Source of the DNA: an uncultured Bacteroidia bacterium
GTDB lineage: Bacteria > Bacteroidota > Bacteroidia > Bacteroidales > F082
NCBI GenBank assembly: GCA_902767725.1
Contig: CACXIM010000006.1
Span: forward strand, 40,410 to 104,409
DNA length: 64,000 nucleotides
Reading direction: 5' to 3'
Part shown: positions 53,927 through 61,979 of the stretch, piece after piece
Numbering within the stretch: position 1 is the stretch's first letter
Layout of the letters: each line of letters begins with the position of its first letter
Made by a program: the position numbers and the translations under genes
The notes under the pieces: model-generated
What the model saw: only the letters and a program-made list of their open reading frames with translations
Database searches by the model: none
What the model was told of the DNA's origin: nothing

Positions 53927-54628
53927 ATGCCCAAAAAGAAAACCCTATTCTCGAAAGACACCAAATTTGCTGAGTTGCTGACAGACGACCGCAGGCTGTT
54001 ACAATTGTTGCCTCGTTTCGGCATTGGATTAGGCTTTGGCGACCGTAGTGTGGACCAAGTGTGCGAAAGTAACCGTGTCAACACAGATCTTTTCCTTATG
54101 ATTTGCGAAATCTACTCTGACGGCAATTATAAGCCTGGACAAAACGAGCTTCAACATATCGATATGGGTGACTTGCTTTCTTATCTAAAAGCCTCACACC
54201 TTTATTATCTTGACGAGCGTTTTCCCCACATCGAGGAGCATCTGCACCATATCATAGAAGCCTGTGGACGGAAATTCGGCCCAATGCTGAGTCACTTTTA
54301 CGATGAATACAAGCAGGAGGTGATGCGTCACATCAAATACTACGAGGAAGAGGTGGTGTTTCCTTATATTGAGGCTTTGCTCAAGGGACAACATACCAAT
54401 ACTTATAAAATTGACGAGTTTGAGCATAATCACACCAACATTCAGGATGTGCTCGATGACATGATGAATATTTTGCTTAAATACTTGCCAGGTGACATCC
54501 TGCCCAAAGAACGCATCGAAATTTCTTATGACATTATGGAATTGAGCGATGACTTGAATCGCCATTCGATTATTGAGGAACGCATTCTCATTCCTTGTGT
54601 AGAATCCCTTGAAAACGTTAAACCATGA
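53927..54628 (+). CDS. Hemerythrin-domain protein (ScdA/YtfE-like)
   Basis: A 233-residue cytoplasmic protein. The first 85 residues are a helical domain (FAELLTDDRRLLQLLPRFGIGLGFGD) resembling the DUF542/ScdA N-terminal part, but without the usual Cys pair. The rest is a hemerythrin-like four-helix bundle with metal-ligand His/Glu in HIEEHLHHIIEA, MRHIKYYEEEVVFPYIE, FEHNHTNI and NRHSIIEERILIP. A di-iron site that senses or handles O2, NO or iron-sulfur damage is likely. It overlaps the LuxR-type gene by 4 bases (ATGA). Confidence 0.83.
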   Translation: MPKKKTLFSKDTKFAELLTDDRRLLQLLPRFGIGLGFGDRSVDQVCESNRVNTDLFLMICEIYSDGNYKPGQNELQHIDMGDLLSYLKASHLYYLDERFPHIEEHLHHIIEACGRKFGPMLSHFYDEYKQEVMRHIKYYEEEVVFPYIEALLKGQHTNTYKIDEFEHNHTNIQDVLDDMMNILLKYLPGDILPKERIEISYDIMELSDDLNRHSIIEERILIPCVESLENVKP

Positions 54629-55212
54629 GAAATCGTGTCATCATTTGTGAAGCATCGGAGATAATCGCCCTTGGGTTGGCCGAGATGATCGATGGCATGG
54701 CACAGTTTGACGTGGTAGCCCGCCTCGACAGTCCTGAGCATTTATCTGAGAAGATAATAGCCACCGACGCCAGTCTTGTGATTGTCAACCCTACATTGTT
54801 GGGCTTTTATAATAGAGATTTTCTGTCACAATTGGGCAAAGATTGTCCGCAAGTCACTGTTATCGCATTGGCGACTACCTACGTCGACCATACAATGCTA
54901 ACACCTTACAACGGTATCATCGAAATCAATGACACGAAGTCGAAAATCATCAGCAAAATGAATGAGTTTGCACAGAGTGAAGTCGCTAAGAATACTGATG
55001 ATGTGGAGCTTTCAAAACGCGAGACTGATGTGCTGGTTGCTGTTGCCAAAGGCATGATGAACAAGGAGATTGCAGACCAAATGAACATTTCTATCCACAC
55101 GGTCATTTCGCATCGCAAAAACATCACTAGAAAAACTGGTATCAAATCGGTTTCAGGACTAACCGTTTATGCATTGCTGAACAATCTGATCGATGAGAAG
55201 GATTTGATATAA
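54625..55212 (+). CDS. LuxR/NarL-type regulator with a degenerate receiver domain
   Basis: A 195-residue protein with a receiver-like N-terminal domain and a LuxR HTH (LSKRETDVLVAVAKGMMNKE, then IADQMNISIHTVISHRKN). At the phospho-acceptor position the sequence is LVIVNPTL, with N55 in place of Asp, and the acidic pocket is reduced to one Glu (ICEASE). So it probably is not controlled by phosphorylation. Coupled to the hemerythrin gene, it may take its signal from that protein. Confidence 0.85.
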   Translation: MRNRVIICEASEIIALGLAEMIDGMAQFDVVARLDSPEHLSEKIIATDASLVIVNPTLLGFYNRDFLSQLGKDCPQVTVIALATTYVDHTMLTPYNGIIEINDTKSKIISKMNEFAQSEVAKNTDDVELSKRETDVLVAVAKGMMNKEIADQMNISIHTVISHRKNITRKTGIKSVSGLTVYALLNNLIDEKDLI

Positions 55213-55216
55213 AAAA

Positions 55217-55250
55217 GACCGCCGCGAGGGCATATATCCTTGCGGCGGTC
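55217..55250. terminator. Bidirectional terminator
   Basis: GACCGCCGC and GCGGCGGTC form a 9-bp stem with a further AGG/CCT extension inside. It ends the hemerythrin-LuxR transcript and the convergent peroxide-stress operon. Confidence 0.82.
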
Positions 55251-55271
55251 AAATTCATTTAGGCCTCGGTG

Positions 55272-55451
55272 TCATTTGGCAGGCTCCCACTTGCAGCGGA
55301 CGGGCGACACGATGGCGCCTTCCTTCTTCAAGGCGTCAAAGGCTTTGTCGACTACTTTGCGGTCGAGGCCAGTGACTTCGGCAATTTTACCCGCGTTGAC
55401 GGGTGCGCCAATCTCGCGCATGGCTTGCAGTACTTGTTCTTTTGCTTCCAT
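55272..55451 (-). CDS. 59-residue winged-helix-like protein
   Basis: This small gene encodes MEAKEQVLQAMREIGAPVNA, GKIAEVTGLDRKVVDKAFDA, LKKEGAIVSPVRCKWEPAK. The pattern (helix, GKIAEVTGLDRKVVDKA recognition pair, wing) is that of a minimal winged helix-turn-helix. It is the last gene of the ohrR-gpx operon, 14 bases after a 40-codon gene. A single Cys lies in the wing (PVRCKWE). It may bind DNA as a dimer or act as a co-regulator. Confidence 0.72.
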   Translation of the reverse strand: MEAKEQVLQAMREIGAPVNAGKIAEVTGLDRKVVDKAFDALKKEGAIVSPVRCKWEPAK

Positions 55452-55465
55452 TTGGATTCAGTTTT

Positions 55466-55588
55466 TTATTGGTACTTGGTGAATTGGTATTTCTCTCTCA
55501 GTTCGGCCTGTTTTTCAGGCGATACGGAGGTGATATAGGACTTCCAACCTGGACAGAAGTTGATGTGCCAGCGCCAGAAGCGTCCCAT
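55466..55588 (-). CDS. 40-residue conserved-looking small protein
   Basis: The frame encodes MGRFWRWHINFCPGWKSYIT, SVSPEKQAELREKYQFTKYQ. It starts 7 bases after the glutathione peroxidase stop and ends 14 bases before the 59-codon gene. It is rich in aromatic residues at the N-terminus and has one Cys. I do not recognise a family. Tight spacing inside the operon is the main support. Confidence 0.6.
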   Translation of the reverse strand: MGRFWRWHINFCPGWKSYITSVSPEKQAELREKYQFTKYQ

Positions 55589-55595
55589 CAGTGAC

Positions 55596-56135
55596 TTAGG
55601 TTTTGAGTCGTAATTCCATGTCCTCAGGCTTGGCCACAGGTGCGAAACGCTTAATGACGCTACCGTCCCTTGAGATGAGGAATTTGGTGAAGTTCCAACG
55701 CACGCCGCCTTCTTCGCGACCTTCGGATTTGCTCAGGCCATCAACCAATTTCATCGTGGCTTTGTCCTTCAATCCGTGGACTTCTTCGTTAGGAACTTGT
55801 TGCGTCAGATATTTGAAGATGGGATGGGCGTTCTCGCCGAAGACGTCGATCTTCTTCATCAACGGGAAGGTGACGCCGTGGTTGAGGCGGCAGAACTCGG
55901 CGATTTCTTCGTCGGTGCCAGGCTCTTGGTGCTTGAATTGGTCGCAGGGGAAGCCGAGAATCATCAGACCTTGGTCTTGGTATTTCTTGTAGAGGGCTTC
56001 CAAACCATCGTATTGGGGAGTGAAACCGCACTTCGAGGCGGTATTGACAATCATGAGGACTTTACCCTTATATTGAGCCATGTCCACTTCTTCGCCCTTG
56101 TTGTTCAGGGCCTTAAAGTCATAAATCGTAGCCAT
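55596..56135 (-). CDS. Glutathione peroxidase family protein (thiol peroxidase)
   Basis: A 179-residue cytoplasmic peroxidase with the full catalytic set: Cys in NTASKCGFTPQY, Gln in FPCDQF, and Trp-Asn in RWNFTKFL. The active residue is Cys, not selenocysteine. In bacteria such proteins usually take electrons from thioredoxin. It lies 23 bases after an OhrR-like repressor gene, so induction by organic peroxide is likely. Confidence 0.92.
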   Translation of the reverse strand: MATIYDFKALNNKGEEVDMAQYKGKVLMIVNTASKCGFTPQYDGLEALYKKYQDQGLMILGFPCDQFKHQEPGTDEEIAEFCRLNHGVTFPLMKKIDVFGENAHPIFKYLTQQVPNEEVHGLKDKATMKLVDGLSKSEGREEGGVRWNFTKFLISRDGSVIKRFAPVAKPEDMELRLKT

Positions 56136-56158
56136 TTCTTTAGTGTTTATTGATTTGT

Positions 56159-56602
56159 TTATTGTTGTTTAAGTCCTTGGATAAGTTTGTCGAGTGAGGG
56201 AATCATTCTGACAAATTCTTCCTCTTCGCCCGTTATTTGGATGATCTCATTGCTGAGGCATTCAGGGATGTGCTTGGCCAGCTCGCGCATTTCGATGCCT
56301 TTTTTCGTCAACGAGACGATGCGCTGGCGGGTGTCTTCCTTGCCTTTTGTGCGCTTGACCAATCCTGCTTTCTCCATGCGTTGTATGAGCGGAGTGACGG
56401 TGTTGGTCTCCAAAAACAGCTTGTGTGCGATGTCGTTCACCGGCTGCTTGTCCTGCTCCCACAACACTAATAATACAAGGTATTGGGGATAGGTGATGCC
56501 CAGCGGGTCAAGATAGGGATGATAGGCTCCCATCGTGAGGCGCGCCGCCGTGTATAGACGGAAGCAAAGTTGATTGTCCAATTTGAGTTGTTCGTATTCC
56601 AT
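56159..56602 (-). CDS. OhrR-like MarR-family peroxide-sensing repressor
   Basis: A 147-residue MarR-type regulator. The N-terminal Cys in DNQLCFRLY is at the position of the OhrR peroxide-sensing Cys. The winged HTH contains ITYPQYLVLLVLWEQ, VNDIAHKLFLETNTVTPLIQ and the wing KGKEDTRQRIVSLT. Organic hydroperoxide would oxidise the Cys and release the DNA. It heads the operon and its promoter carries two inverted repeats (56616-56627 and 56649-56664), so it very probably represses itself. Confidence 0.9.
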   Translation of the reverse strand: MEYEQLKLDNQLCFRLYTAARLTMGAYHPYLDPLGITYPQYLVLLVLWEQDKQPVNDIAHKLFLETNTVTPLIQRMEKAGLVKRTKGKEDTRQRIVSLTKKGIEMRELAKHIPECLSNEIIQITGEEEEFVRMIPSLDKLIQGLKQQ

Positions 56603-56615
56603 CTCACTTATTTAT

Positions 56616-56627
56616 ATCGTTCACGAT
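56616..56627. promoter_or_regulatory. Operator candidate 1 of the ohrR-gpx operon
   Basis: ATCGTTCACGAT, an inverted repeat just downstream of the minus-strand -7 box, near the expected transcription start. It shares TATATCGnnnnCGAT with operator 2. Confidence 0.7.
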
Positions 56628-56628
56628 G

Positions 56629-56636
56629 CAAAAATA
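56629..56636 (-). promoter_or_regulatory. -7 box (TATTTTTG) of the ohrR-gpx operon
   Basis: A minus-strand TAnnTTTG match between two inverted repeats. The TTTG (-33) element is at 56655-56658, inside operator 2. Confidence 0.65.
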
Positions 56637-56648
56637 CACATTATTTTT

Positions 56649-56664
56649 ATATCGCAAACGATAT
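56649..56664. promoter_or_regulatory. Operator candidate 2 of the ohrR-gpx operon
   Basis: ATATCGCAAACGATAT is an inverted repeat with 6-base arms that covers the -33 element. A repressor here would block RNA polymerase binding. Confidence 0.72.
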
Positions 56665-56746
56665 TTTTGAAAAATTTTTGCAAAAATTTTCTATCTCTGT
56701 GATTTGTAGATAGATAGAATTTGTAGATTATGACAAGGAATAAAAA

Positions 56747-56778
56747 ATGACCGCTTTTACTCAATTAAAAGCGGTCAT
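56747..56778 (-). terminator. Intrinsic terminator of the WG-repeat gene
   Basis: ATGACCGCTTTTA and TAAAAGCGGTCAT are perfect 13-base arms, followed on the minus strand by a run of six T. Confidence 0.85.
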
Positions 56779-56808
56779 AGTCATGTTCGCATGTAATAGT
56801 CGCCAACC

Positions 56809-58071
56809 TTACTTGGTGAGGTTAAGTGTGCAATTGCCCTTGGCGTCGATGAAGCCGTATTGTCCTTCAAGTTCCACCCTGGCGACACCTTCATTTATGT
56901 CTTCTGCATATCCAAACTGGCAGGGAAACACTTCATTGCCTTCACGGTCGATGTAACCATATTTCTCTGTGGTTTTGTCACAGATGCGGGCAAGACCTTC
57001 ATGGAAATCGTAGCAGGGCTGTTGATAGTATAATTCGGTATCGTCATCGTAGCAGGCTTCATAACGGAAGGGGATGACGACTTTTCCTGTCTTGTCGATG
57101 TAACCAAACTTGCCCTCTTTGTTACACACCCATGCCAAGCCTTCGCTAAAGGTGGGGCAGAGTGGGTAGTTGCCGCATTCAATGTCTTCATCGAGGATAA
57201 GGGTTTTAAAGTCACCAGTCAGTTCAAACTTGCCGTCGCGGTTGATGAATCCACATTGGTTGTCGGTTTCGGCCCAGCAGAGACCGTCGACAAACCGTCC
57301 GGCATGATTGAAAATGAAGGGAATGGCTTCGAAGCCTGTCTTGTCGACAAATCCGAAGCGACACACGAAATCATCGTTATCTAATGAGAAGCATTTACTG
57401 ACAGCCGCCAGGCCTTCACTGAAGTCTTCGGCATCGCCCTCGCATTCGAAGACTGTTTTTCCTGTTTTGTCGATGAAGCTGCTCTTTTGGGAGTCGTAGT
57501 CATGCCGTCTGCAGAGACCATCGTTAAAGCTAACGGATATGGGGCCGTTGCACATCCTCATGTCGAGTTCTGCAGGGATGACCACCTTGCCCGCCTTGTC
57601 AATGTAGCCTTCCTTCTCATCCTCGTAGTTGAAAATGGCCATCATTCCATCTTGGAATCTTACTTGAAATCCTGGGCGGAACTGGTTATCAAACGAAATT
57701 ATTTCCTGACCTTTTTTGTCGATCAAAGACCATCCATCGCCATCCTTGGAAACGACAGCTATACCTTCGCTGAAGAAAGCTAAAACATCATAGTATTGGC
57801 AAGGGATGACCTCGTTGCCCATCTTGTCAATGAAGCCATAGAGATCGGTTTCCTTGTCGCAGACTACAGCTAGGCCTTCACTAAAATTGGAGACCGAGTT
57901 GTATTTCGGCATCACCTTCGCCAAGGCTTCCATTGTCACTTCTGGCTGTTGTTCTTTCTCAACCTTAGTTGGCTCGGCAGGTTGTTTGCCGTTCTTGTTT
58001 TGGTCGCAACCCGTGAATGTGGCCGCCATAAGCAGTGCTATTGCCAACAAAATGTGTACACTTTTTTTCAT
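56809..58071 (-). CDS. WG-repeat lipoprotein
   Basis: A 420-residue lipoprotein (LLAIALLMAATFTGC) with a charged linker and about nine WG-type repeats (YGFIDKMGNEVIPCQYYDV; FSEGLAVVCDKE; FGYIDKTGKVVIPFRYEA). WG repeats form a beta-rich fold of unknown, probably binding, function at the cell surface or periplasm. It is divergent from a nitroreductase gene. Confidence 0.83.
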   Translation of the reverse strand: MKKSVHILLAIALLMAATFTGCDQNKNGKQPAEPTKVEKEQQPEVTMEALAKVMPKYNSVSNFSEGLAVVCDKETDLYGFIDKMGNEVIPCQYYDVLAFFSEGIAVVSKDGDGWSLIDKKGQEIISFDNQFRPGFQVRFQDGMMAIFNYEDEKEGYIDKAGKVVIPAELDMRMCNGPISVSFNDGLCRRHDYDSQKSSFIDKTGKTVFECEGDAEDFSEGLAAVSKCFSLDNDDFVCRFGFVDKTGFEAIPFIFNHAGRFVDGLCWAETDNQCGFINRDGKFELTGDFKTLILDEDIECGNYPLCPTFSEGLAWVCNKEGKFGYIDKTGKVVIPFRYEACYDDDTELYYQQPCYDFHEGLARICDKTTEKYGYIDREGNEVFPCQFGYAEDINEGVARVELEGQYGFIDAKGNCTLNLTK

Positions 58072-58104
58072 GGTAATTTGAGTTTTTTGTGGTTAAACTA
58101 TGTG

Positions 58105-58112
58105 CAAAAATA
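58105..58112 (-). promoter_or_regulatory. -7 box (TATTTTTG) for the WG-repeat gene
   Basis: A minus-strand TAnnTTTG match 33 bases before the start. It is 9 bases from the divergent promoter, so the two may compete. Confidence 0.55.
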
Positions 58113-58121
58113 GTGTTTTTT

Positions 58122-58129
58122 TATTTTTG
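58122..58129 (+). promoter_or_regulatory. -7 box (TATTTTTG) for the nitroreductase
   Basis: A plus-strand TAnnTTTG match 22 bases before the ATG at 58151. Confidence 0.6.
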
Positions 58130-58150
58130 CAGTCTATAAATGAAAATATT

Positions 58151-58825
58151 ATGACACTACAAGAAGCTATCGTTGCCCGTCACTCCGTGCGGCAATACTT
58201 GGAAAAACCTATTGAATCGGAAAAGGTCGCGCAATTGCAGGCCTTGATTGACGAATGCAACAAGGAAGGTCAACTGCATCTCCAACTGGTTACTAACGAG
58301 CCGAAAGCCTTTGCCAATGGCATGGCGAAATACGGCGGGTTCAAAGGGGTCGGCAATTACATTGCCGTCGTTGGACCTAAAGGCGAAGATATAAAACTTG
58401 GATACTATGGCGAGAAAGTGGTACTGCTGGCCCAGACCCTAGGCTTGAACACCTGTTGGGTGGGCTTGTCCTACAAGAAGCAGCCTGACCAATACCAGGT
58501 GTTTGACGGTGAAACTTTGTTGGCAGTAATCGCTTTGGGTTATGGTACCAACCAAGGCAATGCTCATCCGCAAAAGAAAGGCATAGAACATTTCTGTCGC
58601 GTCGAAGGTGAAATGCCTGATTGGTTCCGTCAAGGCATGGAAGCTGCATTGTTGGCGCCTACGGCCGTCAACCAGCAGAAGTTCGAGTTCATCCTTCATG
58701 AGGGCAATCGTGTGGAAGCCAAGGCGAAATTCTCATTCATCGGCTATGCGGCCCTCGATCTCGGCATCGCCAAGTGCCATTTTGAGATTGGGGCAGGGAA
58801 AGAGAACTTCAGTTGGGCTGACTAG
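58151..58825 (+). CDS. Nitroreductase-fold protein (TM1586 type)
   Basis: A 224-residue flavoprotein with the nitroreductase start (IVARHSVRQYLEKPI), the central GYYGEKVVLLAQTLGLNTCW segment and a second-half repeat (LLAPTAVNQQKFEF). Probably binds FMN and reduces a quinone-like or nitro compound with NAD(P)H. Its stop overlaps the 3' end of the convergent gene by 4 bases. Confidence 0.85.
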   Translation: MTLQEAIVARHSVRQYLEKPIESEKVAQLQALIDECNKEGQLHLQLVTNEPKAFANGMAKYGGFKGVGNYIAVVGPKGEDIKLGYYGEKVVLLAQTLGLNTCWVGLSYKKQPDQYQVFDGETLLAVIALGYGTNQGNAHPQKKGIEHFCRVEGEMPDWFRQGMEAALLAPTAVNQQKFEFILHEGNRVEAKAKFSFIGYAALDLGIAKCHFEIGAGKENFSWAD

Positions 58826-59889
58826 AACGTTCGGCCTGTTTTTTTGAGCAACCGTTTTACTTGGCGGTATCGTTTATTCAACCAATTGTCAATCAATAAA
58901 TCCTCCAATTCTGGCACATTCAAGTCCACTTTCTTACGCCTCTTTGCGAGAGAGAACCGGAGATATGCACCAATGTGTCGCCGTTTCTTTTCATGATAGA
59001 TATTGTCGAAAGGAATAAGCACCGCAGAGTCCTCGATGTTGTCCATCAAAGTGTTGACTGCCGTCCCAAACATAAGCATGTGGGAAGTGACGGAGATATA
59101 CGCAGTAAAATTTGGAGGAATATTCACGTTCCTCATTTTAGCCGCAGCCTTCAACAGTTTGTAGTCTTCCATCGAATCATCCTTGTTTACGATCAAATCC
59201 ATCAACTCGGGATCGGAATTAGGCATGAGCGCCTGATCATCCCAAGGCCGGACGAGTTCGTCTTTGTCACCAAAATGCTTCCATAGAAAATGATAGAGCA
59301 GGTCCCTGGTGATATGGTCGTATGATGGATAAACGGTTATCTTTCCAAAGTAATAGAGCAGATTAGGATTCTTCATGATAATGGCCACAAGACCGTCCCA
59401 CAAATTGTCCAAGGCAAAAATGGACTTTGCGCCATTCTTTGAGCTTTGGTATTCAGGAGCCACGAAATTGCGGCCAAGCTCTATGACATGCGGCAGATAT
59501 TCGTCGATAAACTTCTGGGAAAAACGGAACTGGTGGGAACTCGCCAGGATGGGTTGGCCATTCTCGTCGATAACGGCATCTGAGCCAAAGATGAAACGAT
59601 ATCCACCAATGATAGCCTCGTTGTCGGGATCCCACACAATCAGTTGCTTGTATGAATTCTCCATCTTGTCGTACTCATCAAGGTCTAGAGCGTTACCCGT
59701 AGCACCCCCTGCATCACGGAAGGTCAACTCGCGCAACCTACCGATTTCAGTAACCACATTGGGAGAGTCTTGCCAGGTAACAATATATAACTCGTTGTGT
59801 CCTTTGTTGGTGTCTTCCAGCTTTTTGGATTTGGTAAGTTCCGCTTTAATCAGCTCGACAGGTACAGGGTCAATTATTTTTGTACTCAT
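58822..59889 (-). CDS. glsB: N-acyltransferase of glycine-lipid (ornithine-lipid-type) synthesis
   Basis: A 355-residue GNAT-fold acyltransferase (RLRELTFRDAGGATG, IGGYRFIFGSDA, VIELGRNFVAPEYQ). In Bacteroides the homologous GlsB acylates the amine of glycine to start glycine-lipid synthesis. A PlsC-like partner (glsA-type) lies 12 bases upstream, matching the known two-gene arrangement. It may alternatively use ornithine or another amino acid. Confidence 0.82.
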   Translation of the reverse strand: MSTKIIDPVPVELIKAELTKSKKLEDTNKGHNELYIVTWQDSPNVVTEIGRLRELTFRDAGGATGNALDLDEYDKMENSYKQLIVWDPDNEAIIGGYRFIFGSDAVIDENGQPILASSHQFRFSQKFIDEYLPHVIELGRNFVAPEYQSSKNGAKSIFALDNLWDGLVAIIMKNPNLLYYFGKITVYPSYDHITRDLLYHFLWKHFGDKDELVRPWDDQALMPNSDPELMDLIVNKDDSMEDYKLLKAAAKMRNVNIPPNFTAYISVTSHMLMFGTAVNTLMDNIEDSAVLIPFDNIYHEKKRRHIGAYLRFSLAKRRKKVDLNVPELEDLLIDNWLNKRYRQVKRLLKKTGRTF

Positions 59890-59901
59890 AACGATAAGAT
59901 T

Positions 59902-60759
59902 TCAATCGATAGAAGAAGGCCAGGGATTGGAGACTATACCGGCCATATCAAGCATGGTTTGGTGTGCAAGATCGCGCATCCGTGCCGTCTCTTCTTTTCG
60001 AGGTGTGTTAGTGTTAGGTATGATAGGGTCGCCCACATGGATGGTGACCAAGGGCTCGTCTTTGCTGAACAACTTTCGCCATCCTGTGCGTGGCCTGAAT
60101 GAGATCACCAGAGGAATCACTGGGAGCGAATGCCGATAAGCCATATTGAAAGCCCCTATTTTGAAAGGACGCAACGGGGCATAGAATTTCCAGCTGCAGC
60201 TTTCAGGGAAAATGTGAATCCACTGGTTGTTGGCACACAACTCAGCCATCGCATCATCGAACGCTTTCAGTCCGCTGCGCTCTTCGGGGATGGCTATGCC
60301 CCCCACAGCTTTCATGATAAAACCATCTTTGCCTCTGAAAGGTTGGGCATACATGGGAATCCATGCCTTCCTGAATCGCATCGCCTGCATGACACTAATC
60401 ATATCCCAACGGTAGACATGGTTACAAACCGTCATTACGCCATGGTCGAAAAGCTTGCGGTTTTTGCGTATTTTCTCACGGCCTTCGATTTTGAGGCCAT
60501 ATCGGATTCGGTTCAAGAGGAAAGCAAGCGTCCATGCTACAAAATAGATGATTGTGTTCACTATCTTGAATCTTAAAGATTTATCAAGATAGGTATAGCT
60601 CCCGTCAAAACGAATGTCCTTGAGCTCTCCACGTATAGGAGCCATCTTCGTGAAGGGATTGTCGGCCGAAAACTCCTCAACGGGTTTAGGGACAAACACA
60701 TCCTCCCTCACCTTGAAGTTTCGGTATGCCGGACCAAATGATGAATAGTCTTTTGTCAT
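59902..60759 (-). CDS. glsA: PlsC-like O-acyltransferase (glycine-lipid second step)
   Basis: A 285-residue membrane-associated acyltransferase with the Hx4D motif (CNHVYRWD) and a PEGS-like FPESCSWKFY block. A hydrophobic segment lies before them (IIYFVAWTLAFLLNRI). It would add the second acyl chain to N-acyl-glycine. The start is the ATG at 60759 (MTKDYSSFGP); the longer frame upstream spans the promoter and has no coding signal. Paired with the N-acyltransferase gene. Confidence 0.82.
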   Translation of the reverse strand: MTKDYSSFGPAYRNFKVREDVFVPKPVEEFSADNPFTKMAPIRGELKDIRFDGSYTYLDKSLRFKIVNTIIYFVAWTLAFLLNRIRYGLKIEGREKIRKNRKLFDHGVMTVCNHVYRWDMISVMQAMRFRKAWIPMYAQPFRGKDGFIMKAVGGIAIPEERSGLKAFDDAMAELCANNQWIHIFPESCSWKFYAPLRPFKIGAFNMAYRHSLPVIPLVISFRPRTGWRKLFSKDEPLVTIHVGDPIIPNTNTPRKEETARMRDLAHQTMLDMAGIVSNPWPSSID

Positions 60760-60808
60760 GTCTTTATCTATTTTTCGCGCACTCGCTTGCCCACAAGCGC
60801 TCAATTTG

Positions 60809-60816
60809 CAAAAATA
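60809..60816 (-). promoter_or_regulatory. -7 box (TATTTTTG) for the glycine-lipid pair
   Basis: A minus-strand TAnnTTTG match 49 bases before the start codon. Confidence 0.55.
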
Positions 60817-60829
60817 CACAGAAAAAAGT

Positions 60830-60837
60830 GTACCTTT
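60830..60837 (+). promoter_or_regulatory. -7 box (TACCTTTG) for the C_GCAxxG_C_C gene
   Basis: A plus-strand TAnnTTTG match 20 bases before the only usable start (TTG at 60858). Confidence 0.55.
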
Positions 60838-60857
60838 GCAAAAAAAATAGAGAAATC

Positions 60858-61250
60858 TTGGACACCAGAAAACACATAGCAGTAGAAAAACTGGAGAACG
60901 GCACGCACAACTGCGCCCAAGCCATCATTTGCACTTACGCCGACTTGGTCGGGATTGATGAAGAAACATGTCGTAACTTAGGCAACGCTTTTGGCTCGGG
61001 CATGGGCAACATGGAAGGCACATGCGGCGCACTTGTTGGGGCAGGCATCGTCTTGGGAATGGTTAAAAAGGATAGGGTAGGAGCTAGAAAAGCCATGCGC
61101 CAAATCATGACCCAGTTCCAGCAACGCAATGGCGCCACCCAGTGCAAGATGCTCAAGGGGGTAGGTACAGGTGTGATTCTCCGTGAATGCACCGGCTGTG
61201 TGGCCGACGCAGCGGAGTTGTTGGAGGAACAATTACATGTAGTTCTTTAG
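60858..61250 (+). CDS. C_GCAxxG_C_C family redox-type protein, TTG start
   Basis: A 130-residue protein with the family Cys pattern: NCAQAI, CRNLGNAFGSGMG, GTCGALVGAG, CKML and ECTGCVADAA. These proteins are thought to be redox- or metal-binding; the exact reaction is unknown. No ATG or GTG exists between the promoter and the first conserved residues, so TTG at 60858 (LDTRKHIAVEKL) is taken. Its end overlaps that of the convergent CPBP gene by 18 bases. Confidence 0.78.
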   Translation: MDTRKHIAVEKLENGTHNCAQAIICTYADLVGIDEETCRNLGNAFGSGMGNMEGTCGALVGAGIVLGMVKKDRVGARKAMRQIMTQFQQRNGATQCKMLKGVGTGVILRECTGCVADAAELLEEQLHVVL

Positions 61251-61946
61251 TACATTTAATAATACAACAGGAAGCATCCCCATAAGGTTACCGGCCATGT
61301 GAACCAAGATGGCGGGGACGATGTTGTTGTATTTTTCTTGGTAATAGCCTGCAATCGTACCGAGAATGAAGGTAAATAATGCCGTTCGAATCATGAACGC
61401 CGTTCCGACACCCGAGGCGAGAAGACCTAAATGGGATGAACTGAAGGCAAAAGCGGCAATCAATACGGGAAGGCTAATCCGCCTATGAAACACCGTGATT
61501 CCTTTGTCGCCCAAAGGCTTCAGATAATTCTGCAAAAAACCTCGGAAAAGATGCTCTTCTGCCACTGGAGCCAAGATGAGAGTGAATAGCACGAACTGCA
61601 AAACCGAGGCGTTCATCAAGGCAGGATGACCTTCTATTTTGCCATGGAAGGCCGTAGTAATGATTCCTGTTAAAATGTTAATCACTAGGGAGGTCAGCAA
61701 GCCGAATAGCACCGGCTTCCAAATCTGATTGAATTTAGGCACTGCAATACGATACTCCAACTGTTTTCGGAAGGCTACAATCAACACGATAGCGAGGATT
61801 AGGATGATGAATCCTGACAAAGCGAAGCTGGGGAAAAACTCGGAGTCGAGCTTCACCACATTGCGCAAAACAACGGCGACAGCACTAACCGAAAAGGTCA
61901 GCAAAAGCCCAACAAGCAGGCATGATAGAGCAAGGTTTTTCTTCAT
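61233..61946 (-). CDS. CPBP-family intramembrane protease (CAAX-like)
   Basis: A 237-residue polytopic protein with the CPBP motifs EExxxR (VAEEHLFRGFLQ), a later His (FSSSHLG) and HMAGN near the C-terminus. These form the glutamate/histidine active site of Abi-type proteases. Substrate unknown; roles in bacteriocin immunity or protein processing are known for relatives. Confidence 0.83.
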   Translation of the reverse strand: MKKNLALSCLLVGLLLTFSVSAVAVVLRNVVKLDSEFFPSFALSGFIILILAIVLIVAFRKQLEYRIAVPKFNQIWKPVLFGLLTSLVINILTGIITTAFHGKIEGHPALMNASVLQFVLFTLILAPVAEEHLFRGFLQNYLKPLGDKGITVFHRRISLPVLIAAFAFSSSHLGLLASGVGTAFMIRTALFTFILGTIAGYYQEKYNNIVPAILVHMAGNLMGMLPVVLLNVLKNYM

Positions 61947-61979
61947 GGTTTAACTATCTTTTTCATTACAAATCATTGA

